A DNA stretch of 49,754 bases, from contig NZ_JANFAU010000022.1 in assembly GCF_026130605.1 (NCBI RefSeq), forward strand, positions 1 to 49,754, in the 5' to 3' direction. Every line of letters begins with the position of its first letter. Position 1 is the first letter of the stretch. The position numbers were made by a program, and so were the translations under genes. The stretch comes from Sphingomonas lycopersici. Its GTDB lineage: Bacteria; Pseudomonadota; Alphaproteobacteria; Sphingomonadales; Sphingomonadaceae. The notes under the pieces were generated by a model. It saw only the letters and a list, made by a program, of their open reading frames with translations. It was not told the DNA's origin and did no database searches. Shown here piece by piece: positions 1 to 7,744 of this stretch.

Positions 1-774
1 GTCGGAGCCCCCCCCCCCGCCGCGCGCCCCCCCCCCACGCCGGCCGAGCGCGATCCAGTTGGTCCCCGGCAGGATCGCGCCGAACACGTTGAGGCTGGCG
101 CGGAACGGCGCGGGATCGGGCGGCGTGTCGACGCCATCGATTGCGCCGCGCACCGGCTCGTGCAGCCGCCACATCAGCGCGGCGATGACGAAGCCCGGCG
201 CGGCGGCGACGAGAAAGGCGAACTGCCAGCCGGCGAGGCCGAGCGGCGGACGGCCGCCGGCGTGATGCCCGTTCCACCAGTCCGCCGCGCCGCCGCCGAT
301 CATCAGCGACCCGCCAAGCCCGAGCGCGATCGCCGCCGCCAGCACCGCCATCACCATTCCGCGCCGGTGGCGCGGGAAATAATCGTAGATGAGGCTGGTG
401 CCCGCGGGCTGCGACGCGGCCTCGCCGATGCCGACCCCGAGCCGGCTCAATGCGAGCAACGCAAAGCCGTTGGCGAACGCCGCAAAGCCGGTCGCAACCG
501 ACCAGAAGAAGATCGTGATCGCCAAGAGGCGCGTGCGCAGCCAGCCGTCCGCCAGCCGCCCCAGGGGGAGCGAGAACAAGGCGTAGAACAATGCGAAGAC
601 CGTGCCGTAGAGCAACCCCATCTCGGCGTCGCCGATATGGAGATCGCGTTTGATCGCGGGGGCGAGGATCGCGAGGATGTTGCGATCGAGCAGGCTGACC
701 AATTGCGTCGCGGCGACCAGCGCCAGCGCATAGCCCGCGCCGGGCAGCGCCTTGGCCCTCGCCGCGTCGGTCAT
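1..774 (-). CDS. MFS transporter, 3' part missing (window edge)
   Basis: The reverse strand is open from ATG at 774 to the window edge (about 258 codons). It encodes a hydrophobic major-facilitator N-terminal half. The start region reads MTDAARAKALPGAGYALALV, and the segment LVSLLDRNILAILAPAIKRD is the TM1/loop signature of spinster-type MFS proteins. A GRLADGW loop (the conserved MFS loop 2-3) and GVGIGEAASQPAG follow. The ATG overlaps the TGA of the upstream decarboxylase gene in CTATGA, so it is probably the fourth gene of the SnoaL/ALDH/LigW operon. By context it may import an aromatic acid such as the LigW pathway precursor; that substrate is inference. The last 20 or so codons before the edge become glycine/arginine runs because of two poly-C tracts and are unlikely to be authentic protein. 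Confidence 0.8.
   Translation of the reverse strand, partial: MTDAARAKALPGAGYALALVAATQLVSLLDRNILAILAPAIKRDLHIGDAEMGLLYGTVFALFYALFSLPLGRLADGWLRTRLLAITIFFWSVATGFAAFANGFALLALSRLGVGIGEAASQPAGTSLIYDYFPRHRRGMVMAVLAAAIALGLGGSLMIGGGAADWWNGHHAGGRPPLGLAGWQFAFLVAAAPGFVIAALMWRLHEPVRGAIDGVDTPPDPAPFRASLNVFGAILPGTNWIALGRRGGGARGGGGGSD
8..36. repeat. Two poly-C homopolymer tracts at the window edge
   Basis: An 11-C run (8-18) and a 10-C run (27-36) are separated by CG-rich bases. They fall inside the MFS coding frame and would encode Gly/Arg/Ala runs not expected in a transmembrane transporter. Their position at the very end suggests a sequencing or assembly artefact at a contig edge rather than biology. Confidence 0.6.
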
Positions 775-1826
775 AGCCGGAACACGCGCTCGGCGTTGGT
801 CTGCATCAGCTTGCGCTTGGTGCCGTCGGGGATGTCGAGCAGATCGTGCGCGCGCACCTCGTCGGGGACATATTGATAGGGATAGTCCATCGCATACATC
901 ACGCGATCTTCCCCCATCACCTCGAGCATCAGCCGGATCGCGGGCGGGAAGGGCAGCCCGCTCGTCGTGGCGAGCACATTCTCGCGCAGGCAGGTGACGA
1001 CATCCTTCTTGAGCGGCTTCAGCCGTTCGTAGCGGTTCGATCGCACCCCGGCCTTGTGCATGAAATCGATGCGGTAGAGCCAATAAGGAATCGCCTCGCC
1101 GCCGTGGCCGACCGCGATCTGGAGATCGGGGTAGCGATCGAAGATACCGGTGGTGATGAGCCGCAGCAGATGCATCCCGGTTTCGACCCCGAAGCCGAAG
1201 ATCGCGCCGTCGAGCCCGGCCTCCACCAGCCCGCCGATCATCGCGTCGGGCAGGGTCTGGGGGTGGATATAGAGCGGCTGGCCGGTGTCGGCGAGCGCGC
1301 GGAAGATCGGATCGAATTGCGGTTCGTCGAGATAATGGCCGTGGGTGTGGCTGTTGACCATCACCCCGCGGAAGCCGAGGTCGCGCGCGCCGCGGCGGAT
1401 CTCGGCTGCCGACCATTCGGGATCCTGCGGCGCGATCGAGGTCATGCCGACGAAGCGGGTGGGGTGGGCCGCGCAACGCTCGGCGAGATAGTCGTTGGCG
1501 CGTGTGACCATCGCCTTCGCCTCGTCCGCGTCGAAGAGCGGCTGGACACCCGGCGAGGTGAGCGAGAGGATCGCGACGTCGATCCCGGTGGCGTCCATAT
1601 CGGCGATCCGCCGCTCGTCCAGATCGAGCAGCCGCTCGATGATCTGCATCGCGCGCTCCGACGGCGATTGCGCGTAGAAGCCCCAGAGCGAGGTCATGCC
1701 CTTGTCGGCGGTGCCGTCGCGTACCATGCGCAGAAAGGCGTCGATCTGCTGGCGGGTGGCGAAGGCTTCTTCGGTCGCGATGCGGCGATAGCCACGATCG
1801 CCGCCGGTGTTGAGCTGGTGGGTCAT
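771..1826 (-). CDS. ligW: 5-carboxyvanillate decarboxylase (LigW-type amidohydrolase)
   Basis: The 351-aa cytoplasmic metal-dependent decarboxylase belongs to the amidohydrolase-2/ACMSD family. It is predicted to convert 5-carboxyvanillate, an intermediate of 5,5'-dehydrodivanillate (biphenyl lignin dimer) breakdown, to vanillate plus CO2. The N-terminus (TGGDRGYRRIATEEAFATR) and the C-terminal MGEDRVMYAMDYPYQYV match my memory of characterised sphingomonad LigW proteins very closely. Counting from the ATG puts Glu19, His188 and Asp314 in place, which I recall as metal-site residues of LigW; His241 (GHGGEA) and Arg252 are also present. The ATG at 1826 has a GAGGA upstream inside a CGAGGTTCCTCG palindrome (1831-1842), which could mask the ribosome site. 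It lies 89 bp after the ALDH stop and overlaps the MFS start. The alternative is another o-/gamma-resorcylate-type decarboxylase, which I think less likely. Confidence 0.85.
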   Translation of the reverse strand: MTHQLNTGGDRGYRRIATEEAFATRQQIDAFLRMVRDGTADKGMTSLWGFYAQSPSERAMQIIERLLDLDERRIADMDATGIDVAILSLTSPGVQPLFDADEAKAMVTRANDYLAERCAAHPTRFVGMTSIAPQDPEWSAAEIRRGARDLGFRGVMVNSHTHGHYLDEPQFDPIFRALADTGQPLYIHPQTLPDAMIGGLVEAGLDGAIFGFGVETGMHLLRLITTGIFDRYPDLQIAVGHGGEAIPYWLYRIDFMHKAGVRSNRYERLKPLKKDVVTCLRENVLATTSGLPFPPAIRLMLEVMGEDRVMYAMDYPYQYVPDEVRAHDLLDIPDGTKRKLMQTNAERVFRL

Positions 1827-1915
1827 AATGCGAGGTTCCTCGAACTTCTTGGTCGCTCCCGCTCAGGGGAGGGGTCGGGATGGGGCAATGCGACAGGCGC
1901 CGGTCTCCGCGAGGC

Positions 1916-3343
1916 TCAGCCCTCGTGCACCGCCTTGGTGACGAGGCAGGCGGCGACGCCTTCCGGGCCATCTTCCGCGCCGTGGCCGGACCATTTGACG
2001 CCGCCGAACGGCGAATCCGCGCCGCCGATCATCGTCGTGTTGATGCCGACCATCCCGCTCTCGATCGCGCGCGAGACGCGGCGCTGGCGCTGCGCGTCCT
2101 GCGTCCAGGCATAAGCGGCGAGGCCATAAGGCAGGCGGTTCGCCTCGGCGATCATCGCTTCCTCGTCGCGATAGGGGTTGATCAGCGCGATCGGGCCAAA
2201 CGGCTCCTCGTTCATCACCGCGGCGTCGAGCGGAACGTCGGCGAGAACGGTAGGCCGGTAGAAGTAGCCGCGGTTGCCGATCCGCTCGCCTCCGGTGCAC
2301 AGCCGCGCGCCGCGCGCGGTGGCATCGGCGATCAATCGCTCCATCGCTTCGGGGCGGCGCGGGTTGGCCATCGGCCCCATACCGGTCGCCGGATCGAGCC
2401 CGTCACCGACGACGATCCGCCCGGCGCGCTCGGCAAAGCCGTCGCGGAAGCGCGCGAACACTGCCTCGTGGACGATGAACCGCGTCGGCGAGACGCAGAC
2501 CTGCCCCGCGTTGCGATATTTGGAGGCCGCCATCGTATCGAGCGCGCGGTCGATATCGGCATCGTCGAACACCAGCACCGGGCCGTGGCCGCCGAGCTCC
2601 ATCGTGGTGCGCTTCATATCCTCCGCCGCGAGCCGGGCGAGATGCCGGCCGACGGTAGTGGAGCCGGTGAAGCTCAATTTGCGGATTACCGGGGAGGCGA
2701 GCAGATGGCGCGATACCTCGTCGGGCACGCCGAACACCGCTTGCGCGACATCGGGCGGAAGGCCCGCGTCGAGCAGGCATTGCAGCACGCCGAGCGCGGA
2801 GGCCGGGGTTTCTTCCGCCGCCTTCAATATCACCGAACAGCCCGCCGCGATCGGCGCGCCGAGCTTGCGCCCCGGATTGCCGAGCGGGAAATTCCACGGC
2901 GCGAAGGCGGCGACCGGGCCGACCGGCTCGTGGCTGACGGTCGAACGCTGTCCGGCGGGGCGGACCAACGTCCGCCCGTAGAGGCGAAAGGCTTCGCCGG
3001 CATAGAATTCGAACAAGGCGGCGTTCATCGCCACCTCGACCTTCGCTTCGGCGAGCGTCTTGCCTTGTTCGAGCGTCGCGACGCGGGCGAGATCGTCGGC
3101 CCGCTCGCGCAACAGCCGCGCCGCGCCGTTGAGGACGGCGGCGCGCTGCTGCGGGGTCGACTCGCGCCACGACCGGAAGCCGCGCGCGGCGGTATCGAGC
3201 GCGCGGTCCAGATCGGCCGGGTCGGCGATCGGCAGGTCGGCGATCGGCTCGCCCGTCGCGGGATTGACCACCGCGCTCGTGCGCCGTCCGCCGCCAGCGA
3301 TCCGCTCCCCGCCGATGACGAGGTGAAGGTCGGGGTAGCTCAC
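1916..3343 (-). CDS. NAD(P)-dependent aldehyde dehydrogenase (succinate-semialdehyde dehydrogenase-like)
   Basis: The 475-aa protein is a full-length ALDH-superfamily member. It oxidises an aldehyde to the acid through a catalytic cysteine. Visible motifs are PWNFPLGNPGRKLGAPIAAG (substrate/cofactor channel), FTGSTTVGRHL (NAD(P)-binding turn), MELGGHGPVLVFDDAD (general-base Glu) and NAGQVCVSPTRF (nucleophile Cys). Overall resemblance is to the GabD/SSADH branch. It starts with GTG at 3343 and overlaps the TGA of the SnoaL-like gene by 4 bp (GTGA), so the two are translationally coupled. LigW follows. In this context it may oxidise an aromatic or side-chain aldehyde released during lignin dimer cleavage. 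Substrate assignment is inference; the family alone would also fit a semialdehyde. Confidence 0.85.
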   Translation of the reverse strand: MSYPDLHLVIGGERIAGGGRRTSAVVNPATGEPIADLPIADPADLDRALDTAARGFRSWRESTPQQRAAVLNGAARLLRERADDLARVATLEQGKTLAEAKVEVAMNAALFEFYAGEAFRLYGRTLVRPAGQRSTVSHEPVGPVAAFAPWNFPLGNPGRKLGAPIAAGCSVILKAAEETPASALGVLQCLLDAGLPPDVAQAVFGVPDEVSRHLLASPVIRKLSFTGSTTVGRHLARLAAEDMKRTTMELGGHGPVLVFDDADIDRALDTMAASKYRNAGQVCVSPTRFIVHEAVFARFRDGFAERAGRIVVGDGLDPATGMGPMANPRRPEAMERLIADATARGARLCTGGERIGNRGYFYRPTVLADVPLDAAVMNEEPFGPIALINPYRDEEAMIAEANRLPYGLAAYAWTQDAQRQRRVSRAIESGMVGINTTMIGGADSPFGGVKWSGHGAEDGPEGVAACLVTKAVHEG

Positions 3344-4092
3344 TGCGCGGCCTTCGCTTTTTCGCGGGCGACATCGCCCTCCCAGCGTTCGGCGACGATC
3401 TCCTCGCCGGTGACCGGATGCTTCAGGTGGAAGGGCACCAATTTATGCGTCGGCCACAGCCAGTGATCGGCGATCAGTTCGTCCGGCCCGGTCGGGTCCT
3501 CGGGGAAGGTCTGGCGCGGGAAGGGGACATATTCGGGCGGCGTATTGGCCCAGCCCGCGTCGAAATCGGCATGCCATTGCGGCATATAATTGAGCACGGC
3601 GATGCGCCACACGCCGTCGACCTTGCGATAGGTGTTCTCGTAGATGCCGCCTTCCCACCATTGGCGCGCGCCGAGCATCGGATTGGCGGGATCGGCATAA
3701 TCCTTGTGCCGCCCGGCCTGCATCATCGAGCGCGCGCGGCCATGCGCGATCTCGCCGCCCGGGGCGACGGTGATGATGTCCTGCAGCTGCGGGTGATCGA
3801 GCAGGAAGCCGTCGATCGGACCGTTGGTGCCGTGGGTGAAGCGCTTCTGGAAGCGCTCGACATAGAGCCGGCGAATGCCTTCCTTGCCCTTCCACACCCC
3901 GCCGAAGAAGCGCACTTCGCCATCGTCGGTGAACAGGTCGACCGTCTCGCGATAAAGGCATTTGTCGATGAGATAGCCGTAAAGGTGCTGGAGCTTGCGG
4001 ATATCGAGCTCATCTTCACGCCGGGCGAGGCGGCGGGACAGATCCGCAACGGCCTGTTCCAGCGCGGCGACACGGGGGGCGACATCGGCCAT
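3340..4092 (-). CDS. SnoaL/NTF2-like fold protein, possible lyase of aromatic dimer catabolism
   Basis: The 250-aa protein has an N-terminal heptad-rich helix (about residues 1-35, VAALEQAVADLSRRLARRED). A SnoaL_4/NTF2-type domain follows (about residues 35-190), with the typical opening IRKLQHLYGYLIDKCLYRETVDLF. The end of the domain reads TYRKVDGVWRIAVLNYMPQWHADF. A Trp/Pro-rich tail follows. No signal peptide is seen. It is first gene of an operon with ALDH, LigW and MFS, and starts at ATG 4092 after CAGGAGAG. A 21-bp inverted repeat sits just upstream. Sphingomonads use NTF2-fold proteins for cofactor-free cleavage of lignin dimers (for example the diarylpropane lyase LdpA), so a lyase or deformylase role is plausible. 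No function can be read from the sequence alone. Confidence 0.75.
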   Translation of the reverse strand: MADVAPRVAALEQAVADLSRRLARREDELDIRKLQHLYGYLIDKCLYRETVDLFTDDGEVRFFGGVWKGKEGIRRLYVERFQKRFTHGTNGPIDGFLLDHPQLQDIITVAPGGEIAHGRARSMMQAGRHKDYADPANPMLGARQWWEGGIYENTYRKVDGVWRIAVLNYMPQWHADFDAGWANTPPEYVPFPRQTFPEDPTGPDELIADHWLWPTHKLVPFHLKHPVTGEEIVAERWEGDVAREKAKAAQ

Positions 4093-4105
4093 CTTCACTC
4101 TCCTG

Positions 4106-4126
4106 ATTGTATGCTTTACGTACAAT
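4106..4126. promoter_or_regulatory. Operator copy 1 (21-bp inverted repeat) upstream of SnoaL/ALDH/ligW operon
   Basis: ATTGTA-TGCTTTACG-TACAAT is a perfect 6-bp inverted repeat with a 9-bp spacer. It lies 13 bp upstream of the ATG of the SnoaL-like gene. The same arrangement recurs at 5598, 9218, 12652 and, with one arm degenerate, at 9277. Confidence 0.75.
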
Positions 4127-4148
4127 TTGCGCTGACCTCGCGGCGGAG

Positions 4149-5555
4149 TCAACGGCCGAGCGCTTCGAGCCGCTCGACTTCCTCGCGGTAGGGGCGGATC
4201 GCGCGCACCATGCACAAGGTGGCGAGCGGCAGCAGCACGGCGGCGGTGAAGACCAAAGCCTTCCACAGATCCTTTTCCACCCCGATCACGAAATCCTGCA
4301 CCAGCCCGACGACGAAGCTGCCCATCGCGCCGAAGAAGGTGAACATGAACAGATAGATCGCCGTCACCTGCCCGCGCATCGCATTGGGCGCGACGCGCTG
4401 GATCGCGGCATTTTGCGGCACCGCGCCGGCGATGCCGAACATCGCGCCAAGGCTCATCACCGCAAGCGAGGCATGGCCGTTGGGCATCAGCGGCGCCGCG
4501 ATCGCGCAGCAGGTAACGCAGCCGAACAGGATCGCCGCGGCGCGGACATTGGCGTCCTTATGGCGCTTTGCCAGCCACTCGACGAACGCGCCGCCCAGCG
4601 CCAGCCCGGCGAGCGAGGCGACAAGGATCATCCCCCCCATCACCGCGCCGATCTGTGCCTCGTCCCACCCGTAGCTGCGGATCATGAACGGCACGCGCCA
4701 GAATTGCAGCCCGAACGTCTCGATCGCGCTCAGCGCCAGCCCGGCGAACAACGGATAATAGACTCGGCGCTGCGCGTGGATCGCGCGCGCCGCATCGAGC
4801 CCGGTGGCGGTGAGGATGCGGCGGCCGAGCGATGCGTCGCGCGGCGGCTGCGGCGCATCGGGCGCGGGCGCGAGCCGGGGCGGCTCCTTCACGGTCAGGA
4901 ACAGCAGCGCGATCAGCAGCCCGGGCAGCCCGGTCCAGATCATGATCCATTGCCAGCCGAAGATGCGCAGCGGGCCGATTTCGCTCGGCGCCCAATGCGC
5001 GGTCATCCCGATCAGCATCCCGCCGACGATCGGGCCGAGTGTCGTCCCGCCGATGAAGCCGAATTGCAGCAGCGCGAAGGCGCGGGTCAGCGTGCGCGGC
5101 GGAAAGGCATCGGCCAGCAGCGAATAGGATGACGGCGCATGTGCCGATCCGCCCGCGGCGAGGAACACGCGCGTCCCGACGAATTGCGCGAAGCTTTGCG
5201 CCAGCCCGCCGAGCGCGGTGATCACCCCGATCACCGAGACGCCCGCCGCGAGCACATATTTACGCGGATAGATGTCCGCCAGCCGCGCCAGCGGGATACC
5301 GACGAACAGATAGCAGATGATGCTCGCCGGCCCGGCAAGGAAGCCCAGTTGCGCGTCGGTCAGCCCGAAATCGGCCTTGATGCGCTGCGCAAGCATCCCG
5401 AACACGACCTGGTCGAAGAAGGTGAGGAAGGTCGCCAGCACGATCACCGCGAGCGCCCAATAAGCCGCGCCGGGGGAGGGCCAGTCGCGCGTGTCGGCGC
5501 GCGGCGGGGCATCCGCCACGATCTCCACGGTCGCAGTCGCAGGGGCGATCGCCAT
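4149..5555 (-). CDS. MFS transporter, spinster-like, putative aromatic acid uptake
   Basis: The 468-aa inner-membrane protein has about 12 hydrophobic segments in the usual 6+6 MFS layout. TM1 is AAYWALAVIVLATFLTFFDQVVFGM, the loop-2 motif is GIPLARLADIYPRKYV, and a long charged central loop (about residues 225-260) follows. It starts at ATG 5555 with AGAGG 7 bp upstream. It is divergent from the SDR gene across a 98-bp region that carries operator copy 2, so both are probably co-controlled with the LigW operon. Predicted role is proton-driven import of a lignin-derived aromatic, as other sphingomonad MFS proteins do. The specific substrate cannot be inferred. Its stop lies only 23 bp from operator copy 1, so read-through into the next operon is possible. 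Confidence 0.88.
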   Translation of the reverse strand: MAIAPATATVEIVADAPPRADTRDWPSPGAAYWALAVIVLATFLTFFDQVVFGMLAQRIKADFGLTDAQLGFLAGPASIICYLFVGIPLARLADIYPRKYVLAAGVSVIGVITALGGLAQSFAQFVGTRVFLAAGGSAHAPSSYSLLADAFPPRTLTRAFALLQFGFIGGTTLGPIVGGMLIGMTAHWAPSEIGPLRIFGWQWIMIWTGLPGLLIALLFLTVKEPPRLAPAPDAPQPPRDASLGRRILTATGLDAARAIHAQRRVYYPLFAGLALSAIETFGLQFWRVPFMIRSYGWDEAQIGAVMGGMILVASLAGLALGGAFVEWLAKRHKDANVRAAAILFGCVTCCAIAAPLMPNGHASLAVMSLGAMFGIAGAVPQNAAIQRVAPNAMRGQVTAIYLFMFTFFGAMGSFVVGLVQDFVIGVEKDLWKALVFTAAVLLPLATLCMVRAIRPYREEVERLEALGR

Positions 5556-5597
5556 CCGTCATCCTCTCGCTAATGCGCCATGTTTTGCGCTTGGCAA

Positions 5598-5618
5598 ATT
5601 GTATGCGTTGAATACAAT
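5598..5618. promoter_or_regulatory. Operator copy 2 between divergent MFS and SDR genes
   Basis: ATTGTA-TGCGTTGAA-TACAAT is a perfect 6-bp inverted repeat with a 9-bp spacer, matching copy 1 in arms, spacing and the TGC start of the spacer. It lies 36 bp upstream of the SDR ATG and 43 bp upstream of the MFS ATG, so a single bound regulator could control both directions. Confidence 0.78.
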
Positions 5619-5653
5619 TATGCGCAACCGAAAAAACAGAATCGGAGAGCGAT

Positions 5654-6556
5654 ATGAAAGATCTGGCGGGGCGCACCGCGTTCGTCACCGGTGGGGCGAA
5701 CGGCATCGGGCTGGGGCTGGCGCGGGCATTGCTCGCCGAGGGATGCAAGGTTGCGATCGCCGATATCCGCGAGGATTCGATCGCTGCCGCGCTTAAGACG
5801 CTCGACAATCAGGACGTGATCGGCGTGCCGCTGGATGTCGCGTCGCGCGCGGGGTTTGCGGCGGCGGCGGACGAGGTGGAGGCGCGGCTCGGCCCGGTCA
5901 GCCTGCTGTTCAACAATGCCGGGATCAACCTGTTCCAGACGATCGACGAATCGTCCTACGACGATTGGGACTGGGTAATGGGGGTCAACCTCAACGGGGT
6001 GATCAACGGGGTGATGACGTTCGTGCCGCGGATGAAGGCGCGCGGCGCGGGCGGGCATGTCGTCAATACCGCGTCGATGGCGAGCTTTCTGTGCGGGCCG
6101 GCGCCGGGGATCTACAATACCGCGAAATTCGCGGTGCGGGGCTTGAGCGAATCGCTGCGCTACAGCCTGGCGCCGCACGGCATCGGGGTGTCGGTCTTGT
6201 GCCCGGGGCTGGTCAAAAGCCATATCTACGCCAGCGACGAGATACGCCCCGACGAATTGAAGGCGGGCGCCCGGCCGGTCGACAGCGCGGGCGTCGAGCG
6301 GCTGCGCGAAGTCCACGAGTTCGGCATGGAGCCCGATGTGATCGCGGCGCGGGTGATCGAGGCGATCCGCGCCAATCGTTATTATATCTTCTCGCACCCC
6401 GAGTTCCGCGACGAATTGCGCGAAGTTTTCGACGATATATTGGCCGCCTTCCGCGACTATCCCGAAGACCCCGGCTTCCAGCAGCGCACCGGGTTCGAGA
6501 AGTTCAGGCGCGAACGCTATGCCGAGGCGCGCGCGGCGGCGCGGGGGGAGAGCTAG
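5654..6556 (+). CDS. Short-chain dehydrogenase related to aryl-ether C-alpha dehydrogenases (LigD/LigL family)
   Basis: The 300-aa classical/extended SDR has the cofactor motif TGGANGIGLG near residue 12, then ADIR, then NNAG (about residue 87). The catalytic YNTAK (about residue 155) follows the Ser of NTASMASF. The stretch YDDWDWVMGVNLNGVINGVM closely resembles my memory of the sphingomonad LigD/LigL/LigN enzymes. Those oxidise the benzylic alcohol of beta-aryl ether lignin dimers with NAD+. The family also contains many uncharacterised alcohol dehydrogenases, so the substrate is a hypothesis. No LigF/LigE-type beta-etherase lies nearby. It starts at ATG 5654 after CGGAGAGCGAT and sits behind operator copy 2, divergent from an MFS gene. 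The MetE-like gene converges on it with a 1-bp gap between the stops. Confidence 0.82.
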   Translation: MKDLAGRTAFVTGGANGIGLGLARALLAEGCKVAIADIREDSIAAALKTLDNQDVIGVPLDVASRAGFAAAADEVEARLGPVSLLFNNAGINLFQTIDESSYDDWDWVMGVNLNGVINGVMTFVPRMKARGAGGHVVNTASMASFLCGPAPGIYNTAKFAVRGLSESLRYSLAPHGIGVSVLCPGLVKSHIYASDEIRPDELKAGARPVDSAGVERLREVHEFGMEPDVIAARVIEAIRANRYYIFSHPEFRDELREVFDDILAAFRDYPEDPGFQQRTGFEKFRRERYAEARAAARGES

Positions 6557-6557
6557 G

Positions 6558-7685
6558 CTATAGCCGCGCGTCGGCGAGATCCGCGCCGGCGCGCAGATTG
6601 GCGAGCTTGGCCCAGGTGACCGCAGGGTCGATCTTGCCATAGCCAGCGAAGGTGCCGAATCCGCAATCGGTGCTCGCGATCACGCGGTCCTTGCCGACGA
6701 TCGCGGCGAACCGCTCGATCCGCTGCGCGATCAGCTCGGGATGTTCGAGATAGTTGGAGCAGGTGTCGATCAGCCCCGGCGCGAGCAATTTATCCTGTGG
6801 CACGCGCGCGTCGCGCCACACGATCCATTCATGCTCGTGGCGCGGATTGGCGGCCTCGAACAGGATTGTCGCCGGGCGCGCGCCGAGCACGATATGGATG
6901 ATCCGATCGAGTTCGATGTCGTGATCGTGCGGCCCTTCGTAATTGCCCCAGCAGACGTGCATCCGCATCCGTTCCGGCGGGATATTGGCGGTGGCGGCGT
7001 TGAGCGCTTCGACATTGGCGGCGATCGTCCGCAGAAACGTCGCCTCGTCCATTTCCTGATAGCCGGTGTGGCGCGACATCGCGAGATCGGGGCAATCGAG
7101 CTGCAGGTCGAAGCCGGCGGCGACGATCGCCTCATATTCCGGGCGCATCGCCGCGACGAGATCGGCGAGATAGGCTTCGTGACTGGGGTAGAAAGCGTTT
7201 TTCTGGAAGGCGGTGATCAGCCCCGGCGATGCCGCGTTCATGAACGCGCGGGTGCCCTCGCCGTGGCGATCGAGTGCGCTGCGGAAACGGCGGATATCGT
7301 CGTGGAGCGGCGCCAGCGTGACGAGCCGCACGGTATCGATGCACGAGGCGCGGGTGAATTCCTGCGACCCCATGATATGCGCGAGCTTGGCACGAAGATC
7401 GGGCAGCGGCGCGAGATCGAGCGCGGGGGTGCGATCGGTATGCCCGCCGAACCCCGACAAGCGCTCGATCATATAGGTCGAATAGCCGACCTTGCCGAGT
7501 TCGCCGTCGCTGACGATCGACACGCCCGCCGCCACCTGCCGCGCCACCGCATCGTCGACCGCCGCCTGAACCTCGGTGTCGAACGCGGCCGCGTCATAGG
7601 GCTCGCCGTGATCGCGCGCGAGCAGCAGCGGGGTCAGCCGGTCGCCGCGCGGCAAGCTGCCGACGTGGGTGGTCGCGATCGTCAT
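6558..7685 (-). CDS. MetE-like cobalamin-independent methyltransferase family protein
   Basis: The 375-aa protein corresponds to the C-terminal catalytic half of cobalamin-independent methionine synthase (Meth_synt_2 family). The N-terminus ATTHVGSLPRGDRL and the VSDGELGK loop are characteristic. Zinc ligands are all visible: His-x-Cys in MHVCWGNYEGPH, Glu in ILFEAANPRHEHE and Cys in STDCGFGTF. The N-terminal folate-binding half of true MetE is absent, so it is probably not a standard methionine synthase. Homologues act on small thiols or are of unknown function. It starts at ATG 7685 after GAAAGG, 60 bp downstream of the ALDH stop and on the same strand, so it may share the ALDH promoter with operators 3 and 4. 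Its location in an aromatic island with methoxyl chemistry suggests methyl transfer or thiol-adduct handling; that is inference. Confidence 0.82.
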   Translation of the reverse strand: MTIATTHVGSLPRGDRLTPLLLARDHGEPYDAAAFDTEVQAAVDDAVARQVAAGVSIVSDGELGKVGYSTYMIERLSGFGGHTDRTPALDLAPLPDLRAKLAHIMGSQEFTRASCIDTVRLVTLAPLHDDIRRFRSALDRHGEGTRAFMNAASPGLITAFQKNAFYPSHEAYLADLVAAMRPEYEAIVAAGFDLQLDCPDLAMSRHTGYQEMDEATFLRTIAANVEALNAATANIPPERMRMHVCWGNYEGPHDHDIELDRIIHIVLGARPATILFEAANPRHEHEWIVWRDARVPQDKLLAPGLIDTCSNYLEHPELIAQRIERFAAIVGKDRVIASTDCGFGTFAGYGKIDPAVTWAKLANLRAGADLADARL

Positions 7686-7706
7686 CGGAAGCCTTTCGTT
7701 TCTACT

Positions 7707-7734
7707 TAGCCCCTCCCCTGAAGGGGAGGGGCTA
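7707..7734. repeat. Palindromic G/C-rich intergenic repeat (REP-like or terminator-like)
   Basis: TAGCCCCTCCCCT and AGGGGAGGGGCTA form a perfect 13-bp stem with a 2-base loop (GA) between the ALDH and MetE-like genes. A degenerate relative (CTCCC gctca GGGGAGGGG) sits at 1856-1875 between ALDH and ligW. Similar CCCCTCCCC palindromes are scattered through sphingomonad genomes. It may attenuate read-through, but no T-run follows. Confidence 0.6.
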
Positions 7735-7744
7735 TTGGACGCGC

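Noticed and set aside
846..2114. Plus-strand frame (422 aa) antisense to ligW.
   Set aside because: Low-complexity Arg/Glu/His composition typical of antisense shadows; ligW is certain on the other strand.
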